This document shows, piece by piece, positions 6,523 through 15,550 of a stretch of DNA of 64,000 bases. The position numbers and the translations under genes were made by a program. This DNA comes from an uncultured Lachnospiraceae bacterium (GTDB lineage: Bacteria > Bacillota > Clostridia > Lachnospirales > Lachnospiraceae): positions 15,407 through 79,406 of the forward strand of contig CAKRHP010000017.1 in assembly GCA_934339135.1 (NCBI GenBank), given 5' to 3'. The notes under the pieces were generated by a model. It had not been told where the DNA came from. It did no database searches and saw nothing but the letters and a program-made list of their open reading frames with translations. Each line of letters opens with the position of its first letter. The first letter of the stretch is position 1.

Positions 6523-9381
6523 CTATTTCACACGAACAGTCACAGAAGCTTTTTTCCCGCTTCCATCCGTGGCATACACCGTAATCTTTACCTTTCCTTT
6601 CTTTTTGGTTTTCACCATGCCGTTTGACGAAACCACAGCCCGTCCACGATTCGATGATTTCCAATAATACTGATCGGACGCATATTTCTTTCCCGGCTTT
6701 GCCTTAACCTTCAATTTAAATTTTCTTCCTTTTTTTATCATTTTAAGATTTTTTTGAAACTTAAGCTTACTTACCGTTTTTTTCATTATCTGAATTTGAA
6801 CTTTTTTACAGATTCCGTTTTCCGTTATTACAATAAGCACCGCTTTTCCTGCTTTTCTTCCCGCTGTCACAACGCCCTTGTCACTGACCTTGAATATCGA
6901 TGGATTACTACTGGAATATGTTACGTTTTCCAGCGTTGTCCCCGCCGGAAGAGATTTCACGGAAATCTTCATCTTCTTTCGGGATGCAAGTTTATATTTT
7001 GATTTTAACGCAAGCTTTTTGACCCCCTTTACTTTTGCATTCAAAACGATTCCTGTCGCAGCAGTCTGTGTTGAATTTCCCCCGTTATTTATTCCCTGAT
7101 CCATTCCGGACGATATGTTTGATCCCGGTCCATTAGATACTATTGGCGTTACACCTGGTGTTGGACTTGCATTTGTTCCCGGTGTCGGACTTGTGTTTGT
7201 TCCCGGTGTCGGGCTTACTTCTGTCCCCGGTGTCGGACTTGTGTTTGTTCCCGGTGTCGGGCTTACTTCTGTCCCCGGTGTCGGACTTGCATTTGTTCCC
7301 GGTGTCGGACTTGTGTTCGTTCCCGGTGTCGGGCTTACTTCTGCCCCCGGTGTCGGGCTTGTGTTCGTTCCCGGTGTCGGGCTTACTTCTGTCCCCGGTG
7401 TCGGGCTTGTATTCGTTCCCGGTGTCGGGCTTGTCCCCACTTCCGATTGCGTTGTCTTTGCCTCTGATATCGCAAAATTTACAGCAATTGTATTGGTTCC
7501 CTGATAAGACACTTCATTAAAATATGCCCGGTTCTTTTCTACTGTCACATCATTAACATAAGAATCTGCCCAAATATTTATAAATGCAAAATCAAATTTA
7601 TTTTTGGATAATCCGTTTTCTTTCTTAAGGTTTCTATCGTATGTATATGTATCATTGGTCAGGGAATATACTTTTCCATTGACCACAATGGATTTCACTT
7701 TCACTGATGCAGAACTAAGTGCAGGAATAACCTCCGACTGATCTGCCTGAATATCCTTAATATACAGGGAACCTATATTTTTCAACTGTTCATCCGTTGC
7801 TGTCATGGATAAACTGTATTCCTGATCCTCCACCTTAATGTCTGCATTTTGCTCACTGGCATTGGTAGACCAGTTACTTGTATTATTAAGATACAACTTT
7901 ACCCTGATATAATCCATTTTTGGTACAATCACCTTACATACAGCTTTATACCCGGCATCCACCGATGCTGTAATTGTACACTCTCCTGCCCCAACTGCCG
8001 TCACCATACCGGAAGCATCTACTGTGGCAACCTTCTCATTATCCGATGACCACGAAACCATATCCTTACTGTCAGCCGGAGTCAGGGAAGCATGCAGCTG
8101 AACACCCTCATCTCCCACATGTACCGTAATCTGTTCCTGATCTAATGCTATGCCGGTTGCGGTAGAAGTGGCATGATACACTTTCATCATTGCATTTACA
8201 ATCTCCGGCTGTACGATCTGCCCCGAATATCGGTCAAGCAAACAGAAACCATATTTTTTTGTATCACCATTGTCCCATGCTACCGGTATCAAATGATATT
8301 GCTTTGCATAATAACATACTTTCTGATAATACTCTGTCCTGCAGACTTTATTCCGGCTGTCCAGTGCCTGCTTGTCAATTGCTCCAAATTCTCCGATCAC
8401 TACCGGATATCCCTGAGAGACAAATTTCTGATTCAACTTCTTGAATTGGGATGCCATATAGGTTTCATTTCCCCAATTCGGCTCTTTCGAGGAATCTGTC
8501 ACACTCTCGCCCCATTGTGTTTTTTCCCCACTCTCTATACCACAAAACTCCCATGGATCATAATAGTGAACGGAGATCATGATACGTTTCTCGTCCGATG
8601 AAACCTCAGAAGATAAATACTGATCTGTTGGCAGTTTGAATCCATAATTTCCTGTGGTATAACCAATATTGGTATTCCAACCCGGTATCAGCAGCCATCT
8701 TTGATCATTGTTCCCGCCCGTCTGTCTTACGGTATCTACAAAGATCTGATTGTATTCGTTAATATTATTATAATAATCTTTGTTCGGATCAGACCCATAT
8801 GTATTATCAAACTCCTCATTCATGGATTCGAAGATCAGATGTTCATCATAATCTTTAAAACGATCCGCAATCTGTTTCCAACACGCCTTATATTTTTCTT
8901 TGATCTTTGTCTGGTCACTGCCATTACAAAGCAGCCATCCTCCCTGAACCGTATTGTATCCATCTCCATGCATATTGATAATGGCATACATATCATTCCG
9001 GATACAATAATCTACTACCTGCTGTACCCGGTCCAGCCATGCTGAATCAATCTTATATCCGTTGTTATCATCAATCTTGCTCAAATAGGAAACCGGAATA
9101 CGGACCGACTGAAATCCTGCACTTTTCACAGACTGCACAAACTGTTCTGTTAAGCTTGGATTCCCCCATGCCGTCTCGTTGGGAGTTCCACTCCAATTTG
9201 CCTCTAAGGAATTACCCAGATTGATTCCCACCCCCATTGCTTCCGTGATCTGCTCCTGATCCAGATTTTGAAATCCGGAGTCTTCTGCATGAGCCGGCGT
9301 TCTTTGGATTCCTTCTGTTGATACGGCAGTGATCATCATCGCAACACTTAATAGCACTGCCAGTAATTTCTTCTTTTGCAT
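6523..9381 (-). CDS. Secreted modular GH5 endoglucanase with Ig-like domains and SPTPG linker
   Basis: 952 aa. Signal peptide about 1-32 (cut after AHA). The GH5 domain is about 38-400: INLGNSLEANW near the N-terminus, Asn188-Glu189 as general acid in FESMNEE and Glu331 as nucleophile in VIGEFG. Then a BIG2-type Ig domain (about 410-490), a possible carbohydrate-binding or X2-like domain (about 492-640), a linker of 12 SPTPG octapeptides, and two Lys-rich BIG2-like domains to the C-terminus (ends VTVRVK), which may hold the enzyme non-covalently at the surface. The likely substrate is a beta-1,4-glucan or mannan. AAGGAAGG precedes the ATG. It lies directly upstream of the XrtG operon, separated by a palindromic terminator, which suggests related glycan work. 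Confidence 0.88.
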   Translation of the reverse strand: MQKKKLLAVLLSVAMMITAVSTEGIQRTPAHAEDSGFQNLDQEQITEAMGVGINLGNSLEANWSGTPNETAWGNPSLTEQFVQSVKSAGFQSVRIPVSYLSKIDDNNGYKIDSAWLDRVQQVVDYCIRNDMYAIINMHGDGYNTVQGGWLLCNGSDQTKIKEKYKACWKQIADRFKDYDEHLIFESMNEEFDNTYGSDPNKDYYNNINEYNQIFVDTVRQTGGNNDQRWLLIPGWNTNIGYTTGNYGFKLPTDQYLSSEVSSDEKRIMISVHYYDPWEFCGIESGEKTQWGESVTDSSKEPNWGNETYMASQFKKLNQKFVSQGYPVVIGEFGAIDKQALDSRNKVCRTEYYQKVCYYAKQYHLIPVAWDNGDTKKYGFCLLDRYSGQIVQPEIVNAMMKVYHATSTATGIALDQEQITVHVGDEGVQLHASLTPADSKDMVSWSSDNEKVATVDASGMVTAVGAGECTITASVDAGYKAVCKVIVPKMDYIRVKLYLNNTSNWSTNASEQNADIKVEDQEYSLSMTATDEQLKNIGSLYIKDIQADQSEVIPALSSASVKVKSIVVNGKVYSLTNDTYTYDRNLKKENGLSKNKFDFAFINIWADSYVNDVTVEKNRAYFNEVSYQGTNTIAVNFAISEAKTTQSEVGTSPTPGTNTSPTPGTEVSPTPGTNTSPTPGAEVSPTPGTNTSPTPGTNASPTPGTEVSPTPGTNTSPTPGTEVSPTPGTNTSPTPGTNASPTPGVTPIVSNGPGSNISSGMDQGINNGGNSTQTAATGIVLNAKVKGVKKLALKSKYKLASRKKMKISVKSLPAGTTLENVTYSSSNPSIFKVSDKGVVTAGRKAGKAVLIVITENGICKKVQIQIMKKTVSKLKFQKNLKMIKKGRKFKLKVKAKPGKKYASDQYYWKSSNRGRAVVSSNGMVKTKKKGKVKITVYATDGSGKKASVTVRVK
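7148..7435 (-). repeat. Twelve tandem 24-nt repeats encoding the SPTPG linker
   Basis: Twelve units of 24 nt code for octapeptides of the form SPTPGTNT, SPTPGTEV or SPTPGTNA, with one AEV variant. Nucleotide identity between units is very high, so the copy number is expected to vary between strains by slippage or recombination without changing frame. The long open frames on the opposite strand here are reflections of this repeat. Confidence 0.9.
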
Positions 9382-9448
9382 TTGATTGCCTTCCTTTCTA
9401 GTGTATTAATTTGCAAATTATAACGTAATTTCATTATACAGGAATGAT

Positions 9449-11578
9449 TCAGTTTTTGTCCAAATATTTTTGCAACATATAATACGATTTTCTCAGATGT
9501 GGTTTATAGCTCGCCTGATCCCAGTTATCCCAGGAAAACATCTTGTCTCCCAGATCCTCATTGCCGGAAAGATAACCGATTTTTATGCCCTCCACCGTCA
9601 ACGTGGTATTATCTTTAATATTATTAATCTCCTTAACGGACGGTGCGGAAAATCCCAGCAATCCCCATGGAATCCGAGCCTCAAATACGGAATCTTTATA
9701 ATAAAAATCTGTCAGTACATCGCCAACCTCATTCTCCACATCCACCTTTCCATAACGCAAATGTCCTGTTTCCTCTTTCTGAACAGGAACCTTCTTGCCC
9801 GTTTGCGGATATGTCAAACTGCGGTCCGTGATCAGATATATCCTGTGAAATGAATCATTTTGATCCTGCTTCAAATCCAGATCCTTCCATTCCTCAGTGG
9901 CACGTATATAAGGGTCAGACGCGGTATCTACCAGCATACGGGTATTATTTTTTCCCTCCATATGCAAAATGAAATCTGCTTTCACCGGAAGCTTATGTTC
10001 TCCATAATTACCACATCCCTCTTGTGGATTGATATCAAAATAGAGGTTATTGCCCGCCTTTGTAAAATCAGCAGAAGGATTCTCCACCGCCAGATACAGA
10101 TAGGTACTGTCACATTTTGCGTACACTCTGACATCTCCCTTTTGCAGAAGAATATCATGTTCATTCCAGTCATCCAGCTTGCCGTCAAGAACCGGAATTG
10201 GGTTACATTCTGCGGATATATACTCCATCAGTCCAAAATGCTGCTCACTGGTCTGTACATCGTTCCAATATGCACGGTAATCACTGTTGGTATAGTCCAC
10301 CGTATTCCATGTACGTTTAAACCATTCATCCTCCCACACAAAAATAAGTCCTCCGGCACAATCTGCTTTCTTGATATCCTCAAACATACTGATCAACATC
10401 TCACCCTGCTGCTCTGCCGTTACTGCACCCTGATTAAAGCCGGTCAACGGGTTGACATGAGTGACTCCTCTACTGGCAGGAATACCAAACTCAGCGATCA
10501 ATACCGGACAATCGTTATGTGCTGCCAGATCCTTAAGATATCCCAGATAGGTATTGATCCTTCCGCTTTCATCCCGGTAACTGCAATATGGTTCCTCGTT
10601 AAACATAAAGTTTGGATAATATGAATATACATGATAGCTCGCAAAAATTCCGGTCTTCAATCCCTTTTCTGCCCTCAGATCATCCACGGTAAGACGAACC
10701 GCATCCTCTTGATCCAATGGTTCATTGGGATGCTTCATGACATCTGCGGTAGGCCAGTTTGAGTAACTCACCGGTCTTTGCATATGATAAATTTCATCCT
10801 CGTATCCCAGCACATAATCACCGATCTTACACCAGAACACCTCATAGGGTTCTACTTTATTACAGGAAAGATATGTTCCGGAATAACTTGTCATTTTCGG
10901 ATGGGCATACCTCGTTCCCTCTACCAGATCCTGGTCAGACTCAATCCCCAAAATCCATCCTATCACATACGAGGAAATATCCTTTGTATAGTCCCCATAA
11001 GCATGACCCGCGCGCTTTTCAATATGTGCATCTCCATGAATGATATCCACCAGATCCTTAAGATCCTTTTTCACATTCTTCAAGTCTGTAAATGCATCCT
11101 GTGTCTTGTCCAGACGAGCCTCATCATACCAGCACCCCTGAAGTAAATACAGCTTTTGCTCATGTGTTGTATTGTATGTATACAATGCGTCATAAAATGC
11201 GGGCATCATAACCGTATACACCCGGATCGTATTGGCATGCATTTCTCCGATCTTTTTAAACCACTGTAAATATTCCTGCTTCGTCACCCCCAGTTCGCCC
11301 GGAAATGTATTGGGTTTGCTGGAACCTATATTGACTCCTTCAATGTAATACTTTTCAAATTTGTTCCCATTATATTTTTGAAAATATTTCCCCTTTACCC
11401 GGAATAGATAGCCGGTATCACCATCCTGATATGGAGTGACCTCTTTCTCCTTTGTTATTTTGGTTATGTTTGTTTTATCATTGTCCGTATGATATGTTTT
11501 CTTTGCAATCCCACAACCGGTAAGAAATACCATTATCATTATCCCCACAATGATATGATACCATCGATTTCTGTTCAT
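9449..11578 (-). CDS. Lipoprotein glycosidase (GH2-type or GH72-like TIM barrel) with C-terminal CBM9-like domain
   Basis: 709 aa. I start at the second ATG (MNRNRWYH), which has AAAGGAAG 6 nt upstream. A lipobox FLTGC gives a lipid-anchored Cys near residue 22. The catalytic part (about 60-430) contains YYIEGVNIGSS, ANTIRVYTVMMPAFYDAL and VLIAEFGIP; the Glu of AEFG (about 363) fits the nucleophile of clan GH-A enzymes such as GH2 C-terminal barrels or beta-1,3-glucanosyltransferases. The C-terminal domain starts with VLDGKLDDWNEHD and YLYLAVEN, the same CBM9/DOMON-like pattern seen three times in the XrtG substrate. It could hydrolyse or transglycosylate the glycan of this locus. The exact GH family is uncertain. 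Confidence 0.75.
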   Translation of the reverse strand: MNRNRWYHIIVGIMIMVFLTGCGIAKKTYHTDNDKTNITKITKEKEVTPYQDGDTGYLFRVKGKYFQKYNGNKFEKYYIEGVNIGSSKPNTFPGELGVTKQEYLQWFKKIGEMHANTIRVYTVMMPAFYDALYTYNTTHEQKLYLLQGCWYDEARLDKTQDAFTDLKNVKKDLKDLVDIIHGDAHIEKRAGHAYGDYTKDISSYVIGWILGIESDQDLVEGTRYAHPKMTSYSGTYLSCNKVEPYEVFWCKIGDYVLGYEDEIYHMQRPVSYSNWPTADVMKHPNEPLDQEDAVRLTVDDLRAEKGLKTGIFASYHVYSYYPNFMFNEEPYCSYRDESGRINTYLGYLKDLAAHNDCPVLIAEFGIPASRGVTHVNPLTGFNQGAVTAEQQGEMLISMFEDIKKADCAGGLIFVWEDEWFKRTWNTVDYTNSDYRAYWNDVQTSEQHFGLMEYISAECNPIPVLDGKLDDWNEHDILLQKGDVRVYAKCDSTYLYLAVENPSADFTKAGNNLYFDINPQEGCGNYGEHKLPVKADFILHMEGKNNTRMLVDTASDPYIRATEEWKDLDLKQDQNDSFHRIYLITDRSLTYPQTGKKVPVQKEETGHLRYGKVDVENEVGDVLTDFYYKDSVFEARIPWGLLGFSAPSVKEINNIKDNTTLTVEGIKIGYLSGNEDLGDKMFSWDNWDQASYKPHLRKSYYMLQKYLDKN

Positions 11579-11621
11579 TTTCATCTTCCTTTACTATTCT
11601 TATTGTTTTTCATTTTCATAT

Positions 11622-11650
11622 ATTATACCAGATTATTACAAATTCGTCTT
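11622..11650 (-). promoter_or_regulatory. Extended -10 promoter for the lipoprotein glycosidase (and possibly GH5)
   Basis: Minus strand TATAAT at 11627-11622 with an upstream TGG (extended -10) and a weak -35 AAGACG at 11650-11645, spacer 17. It lies 44 nt before the start codon at 11578. The GH5 gene follows after only 67 nt, so it may be read from the same promoter. Confidence 0.6.
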
Positions 11651-11679
11651 TTCCTTGAATGATATCCTGTAATCTATAA

Positions 11680-11988
11680 TTATCGCTTTGTCACAGTCCT
11701 TATGATTTTCCCCTTTTTATTGATCTCACTGATTTTTTTATAGAAAGCTCCCTCATAGGATTGAACATATATTTTATTTTTCTCAACTCTTACGCCTTCA
11801 AAGCCGGCCGTTTTCCCCTTCAATCTCCATAACTTTTTCACACCCTCAGAATCCCTTTTATATAATGTCTTATTTTTATAGAAGATGATACAATCCTCTG
11901 CAAAATTCACACCTTCTACATCACTCGGAAACAGTTCTTCCACAACATTCTTCTGAATATTTAATCTTTTAAATAAAGATGAATTAAG
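11680..11988 (-). pseudogene. 3' remnant of an extracellular repeat (beta-propeller/DUF5050-like) protein
   Basis: An open frame of about 103 codons with no good start: it begins after an in-frame TAG and the only initiator-type codons lack a ribosome binding site. The peptide has short repeating beta-strand patterns (EDCIIFYKNKTLYKRD, VRVEKNKIYVQS) with Gly and aromatic residues, as in DUF5050 or propeller-like repeats. It ends ...GKIIRTVTKR. I read it as the tail of a larger gene whose front has been deleted. The identity is tentative. It is the first of three broken genes in a row. Confidence 0.5.
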
Positions 11989-12017
11989 CTAAACATTCAA
12001 CAGATGGTTCTCAACTT

Positions 12018-12311
12018 AAATATAAGAAGGATGATGAATTGGCACTTAATAAATCCCATCATATATTTTGTAATGATATTCAAATCCATTCCACTTGTCA
12101 AATTTAATTTTGAAATGTTTTCCAACGGATGAATATACTTTTTCTCCCAATAAAAAAACTATTTTAGGAGACAATGGAACTTCTCCATCTGATTTAATTT
12201 TTTTGCTGATAGTCCTAGCCAAAAAACCTGACATTCCTTCTCTGCATCTAATAGTGGTTTTTGATTAAAACACAAACCACATTTTTGGCATTTACGTATT
12301 TGTTCAATCAT
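12018..12311 (-). pseudogene. Uracil-DNA-glycosylase superfamily protein, degraded
   Basis: A good start (AGGGGAAG then ATG at 12311) opens MIEQIRKCQKCGLCFNQKPL, with Cys pairs and a QVFWLGLSAKK strand as in small Firmicutes UDG-like proteins. The frame then shifts at an A-run near 12190-12205. The next frame reads SDGEVPLSPK joined to IVFLLGEKVYSSVGKHF, which in an intact protein should be separated by a long stretch, so an internal deletion is likely. It ends in DGIY followed by TAA, yet the same frame continues with VPIHHPSYI, the expected His-Pro-Ser motif, before another stop. So one start, one frameshift, one deletion and two nonsense codons are seen. The family call is from motif memory. 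Confidence 0.6.
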
Positions 12312-12898
12312 TTTTCTTCCCCTGAAAGTTTTTGCGTTTTTATAATATATTCATTTAATATTTCATCTTTTGTTTTATGCATTCTCCCGTTATCTAAAAC
12401 TCCTATGTGGTCGCAGGAGGATTCCATATCCGAAGAAATATGGGTAGAAAGTATAACGATTCTGTTCTCTGCAAATTCACTGAGCAGATTACGGAAACGG
12501 ATCCGTTCCTCCGAATCAAGTCCTGCCGTTGGTTCATCCAATAACATTGGCACATTTTCCCGCCGTTTCTCAATTTCAATGCTTTCCATTTTTTCAATGT
12601 TCCGAACACAATCCACATATTGCTCCAATCGGGTAACTGCTCCCTGCATAGAAGATACCGTATCTAAAAGTATATCTTCCGAAATTTTATCCTGCGGTAT
12701 ATTTTTCTCCAGATAATCTAAATATCCTTTCAACACAGTAATTGGTGTTCTTATGTCATGAGCTACCGATGCATTCAATAATTTTCTTTGTTCTAAGGAT
12801 TCCCACAACGCTTTGTGCTTTTGCCGAAGCTCTCTGCGCATTTTTCCATGGTTCCAACAATGTTTCTCCGTAAAATACAGTATGGCTGCTGTAATCAA
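12308..12898 (-). pseudogene. Histidine kinase / ABC ATPase deletion chimera
   Basis: One open frame of 196 codons (TTG start directly after an in-frame stop, no ribosome binding site) joins two unrelated halves. Residues about 1-115 are a sensor kinase dimerisation region with the H-box NASVAHDIRTPITVL (His47) after a coiled-coil linker, with part of a TM helix in front. From about residue 117 the sequence is the Walker B end of an ABC ATPase: LLDEPTAGLDSEERIRF, then VILSTHISSDMES and DHIGVLDNGRM. No Walker A, ABC signature or kinase ATPase domain is present. A deletion with its join near 12545 fused neighbouring genes of a kinase/ABC cassette. Upstream codons in frame contain stops, so the kinase N-terminus is also degraded. 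It ends overlapping the UDG-like pseudogene start. Confidence 0.75.
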
Positions 12899-13075
12899 TG
12901 ATCAGATCTTCGTCAAATTTCAAGTTCGAAGCTCATACATGATAAAAGACAAATTTTCGACAACTTTTTATCGCTTTCTTTCCGATGCCTGTTTTTAATT
13001 ATACTTTTTTAATCTAATACTGATCATCATGGAAACATTTCCACTTTAGTGTCATTATCTTGTCCCGGAATCAAA

Positions 13076-14131
13076 TTATTTCTTTGTATTTTCCTCTAGT
13101 TCCAACATATATTTATCGAAGTCAGACATAAACAGTCTGTCCTGGATGACACGATATTTTTCAAATTCGGTTTCCGCATGAAGCTTTGCAATTTCAGCCG
13201 TAACCTTACCCGCATCCTGTAAAATACCGTAATCAAACATTTTAATGAATCTATTAAGCCTTTTTTCCCAGTCCTGCATCGTGAGAGGAATATGCCTTAA
13301 GGTCATATTCTCTGCAAAATCCAGGTATGCCGTAACCATACGGTTCAGCTGTTTCATTTCATCCTGACTTAAGTAATTCTTAGCAACTGTAACATCACTT
13401 TTCTTAATCTTCCCTTCCGGAGCATCTGCCCAGGTGGTTAATCCCATATGCTCTTTTGTGTGATCTGCTCTTTCCACAATCAACTCTGCTGCCGTATGTC
13501 CATGAACTGCGTAATGCATTTTGTTCTGAACGGTCGCATAAAATCTTCTCGTCGTTGCTGAATTTTTATCATAATCAAGAGCTGTTGCATATAGATCGGT
13601 AATCTTCTGATAAAACTTTCTTTCACTCGCACGAATCTCACGAATGCGCTCTAACTGCTCATCGAAATACTTTTCAGTCAGATACGTTCCTCGTTTCAAT
13701 CGTTCATCATCCATGACCCAGCCTTTGATGGTGTAGTCCTTTGCAATCTGATTCACCCATTTACGGAACTGTACCGCACGCTCGGAATTGACCTTAAATC
13801 CTACGGCAATGATCATTTCCAGAGAATAATGATTTGTACTGTAACTTTTTCCATCTGCGGCAGTTATCCGAAATTTTCGGATAACTGAATCCTCTTGCAA
13901 TTCGCTATCACCAAATATTTTTTTGACATGATAATTTATAGTTCGGACATCCACATCATACAAAGTCGCCATCATCTTCTGCGTCAGCCATATATTCTCA
14001 TCCTCGTAGCGCATCTCGATACTATCCTGCTGATCACCGACAGAGGCAACATATGTTAAGTATTCCGCTGCGCTGGAACGAATGGTGACTTCCTCTTTTT
14101 TTCTTGCCAAGCTAAACGCCTCCTCAATCAC
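13076..14131 (-). CDS. RhuM family protein
   Basis: 351 aa from a GTG with GGAG 7 nt upstream. It matches the RhuM (virulence RhuM) family: an N-terminal helix-turn-helix-like part with ENIWLTQKMMATLYDVDVRT and NYHVKKIFGDSEL, the conserved HYSLEMIIAVGFKVNSERA, and a C-terminal helical part with FYATVQNKMHYAVHGHTAAE and TYLDFAENM. Its molecular function is not established; homologues are often found in accessory DNA near restriction or other defence genes, and the first one named came from a Salmonella pathogenicity island. Here no restriction genes are adjacent; it stands beside a run of pseudogenes, which fits an accessory insertion site. Confidence 0.85.
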   Translation of the reverse strand: MIEEAFSLARKKEEVTIRSSAAEYLTYVASVGDQQDSIEMRYEDENIWLTQKMMATLYDVDVRTINYHVKKIFGDSELQEDSVIRKFRITAADGKSYSTNHYSLEMIIAVGFKVNSERAVQFRKWVNQIAKDYTIKGWVMDDERLKRGTYLTEKYFDEQLERIREIRASERKFYQKITDLYATALDYDKNSATTRRFYATVQNKMHYAVHGHTAAELIVERADHTKEHMGLTTWADAPEGKIKKSDVTVAKNYLSQDEMKQLNRMVTAYLDFAENMTLRHIPLTMQDWEKRLNRFIKMFDYGILQDAGKVTAEIAKLHAETEFEKYRVIQDRLFMSDFDKYMLELEENTKK

Positions 14132-14169
14132 TGAAAAGCTCCAAAAATACGCTTTATTTTGTCTATTGT

Positions 14170-15549
14170 TTATCTTTTCTTGACCAATTTGACCACCGTT
14201 TCCACATGACTGCTATGACCAAACATATCGCACGCTCTGACGCGCTTTAATTCATACCCTTCCCCGCACAAATATTTCAAATCCCTCGCCAGCGTCGCCG
14301 GATCACAGCTCACGTACACGATCCGTTCCGGTTCCATCTGAACGACTGTGCGAAGCAGCTTCTCATCGCATCCCTTCCGAGGCGGGTCCAGTGTGACCAC
14401 ATCCGCCCGAAGAGATCCTCCGCTCTGCTCATACTGCTCCGGCACCACGTCTTCTGCAGCTCCTACGAAGAACTCTGTATTGGTAAATCCGTTATATCTT
14501 GCATTTTCTCTGGCATCCTCAATGGCCTGCGGTACAATCTCCACACCACAAACCTTCGCCGCTTTTTGAGCCAGGAACAGGGAAATCGTACCAATACCGC
14601 AATAGAGATCCCAGACAACCTCATCACCCTTAAGGTCTGCGTACTCCAACGCCGTTCCATAAAGCTTCTGTGTCTGCTCCGGATTCACCTGATAAAAGGA
14701 AAGCGGAGAGATCCGGTAAGTGATATCTCCTATTCTGTCCTCAATATAGGTCTGTCCATATATTGGGACAATCTTTTCTCCAAGAATACGGTTCGTTTTA
14801 TCTTTATTGATATTGAGACAGATGCTTTTTAATTTATATTCCAGAGGACACTGTAACAACATCTCCGCCAGCTTGTCCTGATGTGGCAGCTTATTTCCAT
14901 TGATGATCAGGCATACCATAACCTCGCCGGTATATTTTCCCACTCTGGTGAGAATATGACGAACCAGTCCGGTATGTTTCTTTTCCTCGTAAGCAGAGAT
15001 ATGATACTGCTTCATAAATGCAAGGATTGTCTCCAGGATCATATGATTACAAGGGTGCTGAATGGCACAATCCGTATTGGGAATGATCGAATGGGTCCGT
15101 CCGGCATAAAATCCGGCCACCGGATTGCCCTCTTTGTCATATCCCACAGGATATTGTGCCTTATTGCGGTAATGATATGGCTCGTCCATTCCCAGGATCG
15201 GCTCCATCGGGATCTCCTCAAAACCGCCAATTCTCTGGAGACAGTCACGAACCTTCTTCTCCTTCCACGCAAGCTGCTTCTCATAGCTGCAATGCTGGAT
15301 CTGACAGCCGCCGCACTGACGGGCACAATCACATGCCGGCTCAACACGCCATGGCGAGGGCTTGATGACCTCCATCAGGCGTCCATAGCCAAATTTCTTT
15401 TTTGCCTTGATCACTTTTACCCGGATAATATCTCCCATAAGAGCATCTTTAACAAAGAGGGTATAACCCTCCTTGTGGCCTATACCCTCTCCGTCCGTTC
15501 CCATATCATCTATTTCCAGAGAAAACTCCTGTCCCTTTGTAATCTCCAT
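14170..15549 (-). CDS. 23S rRNA (uracil-5-)-methyltransferase, RlmCD/RumA family
   Basis: 459 aa. The open frame extends 53 codons further upstream, but the ATG with AAAGGAG placed 1 nt after the preceding gene is the real start. An N-terminal TRAM domain (EFSLEIDDMGTDGEGIG) is followed by the iron-sulfur cysteines CDCARQCGGCQIQHC, the SAM site DLYCGIGTISLF, the TLDPPRKGCD motif and the catalytic Cys in YVSCDPATLARD. The enzyme adds a methyl group to C5 of uridine in 23S rRNA (U747 and/or U1939 numbering in model species). It forms a two-gene operon with yhaM. Whether it acts on one or both sites cannot be told. Confidence 0.93.
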   Translation of the reverse strand: MEITKGQEFSLEIDDMGTDGEGIGHKEGYTLFVKDALMGDIIRVKVIKAKKKFGYGRLMEVIKPSPWRVEPACDCARQCGGCQIQHCSYEKQLAWKEKKVRDCLQRIGGFEEIPMEPILGMDEPYHYRNKAQYPVGYDKEGNPVAGFYAGRTHSIIPNTDCAIQHPCNHMILETILAFMKQYHISAYEEKKHTGLVRHILTRVGKYTGEVMVCLIINGNKLPHQDKLAEMLLQCPLEYKLKSICLNINKDKTNRILGEKIVPIYGQTYIEDRIGDITYRISPLSFYQVNPEQTQKLYGTALEYADLKGDEVVWDLYCGIGTISLFLAQKAAKVCGVEIVPQAIEDARENARYNGFTNTEFFVGAAEDVVPEQYEQSGGSLRADVVTLDPPRKGCDEKLLRTVVQMEPERIVYVSCDPATLARDLKYLCGEGYELKRVRACDMFGHSSHVETVVKLVKKR

Positions 15550-15550
15550 C

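Noticed and set aside
7148..7435. Regularly spaced repeat resembling a CRISPR array.
   Set aside because: The 24-nt units are directly tandem with no unique spacers, and they are in frame within a coding region.
7115..7520. Two overlapping plus-strand open frames with a regular Pro/Val/Gly/Leu repeat.
   Set aside because: They are antisense reflections of the 24-nt repeat in the GH5 linker, with no ribosome binding site.
12261..12716. A 151-codon plus-strand frame across the kinase/ABC chimera.
   Set aside because: It has no ribosome binding site and mirrors conserved coding motifs on the minus strand.
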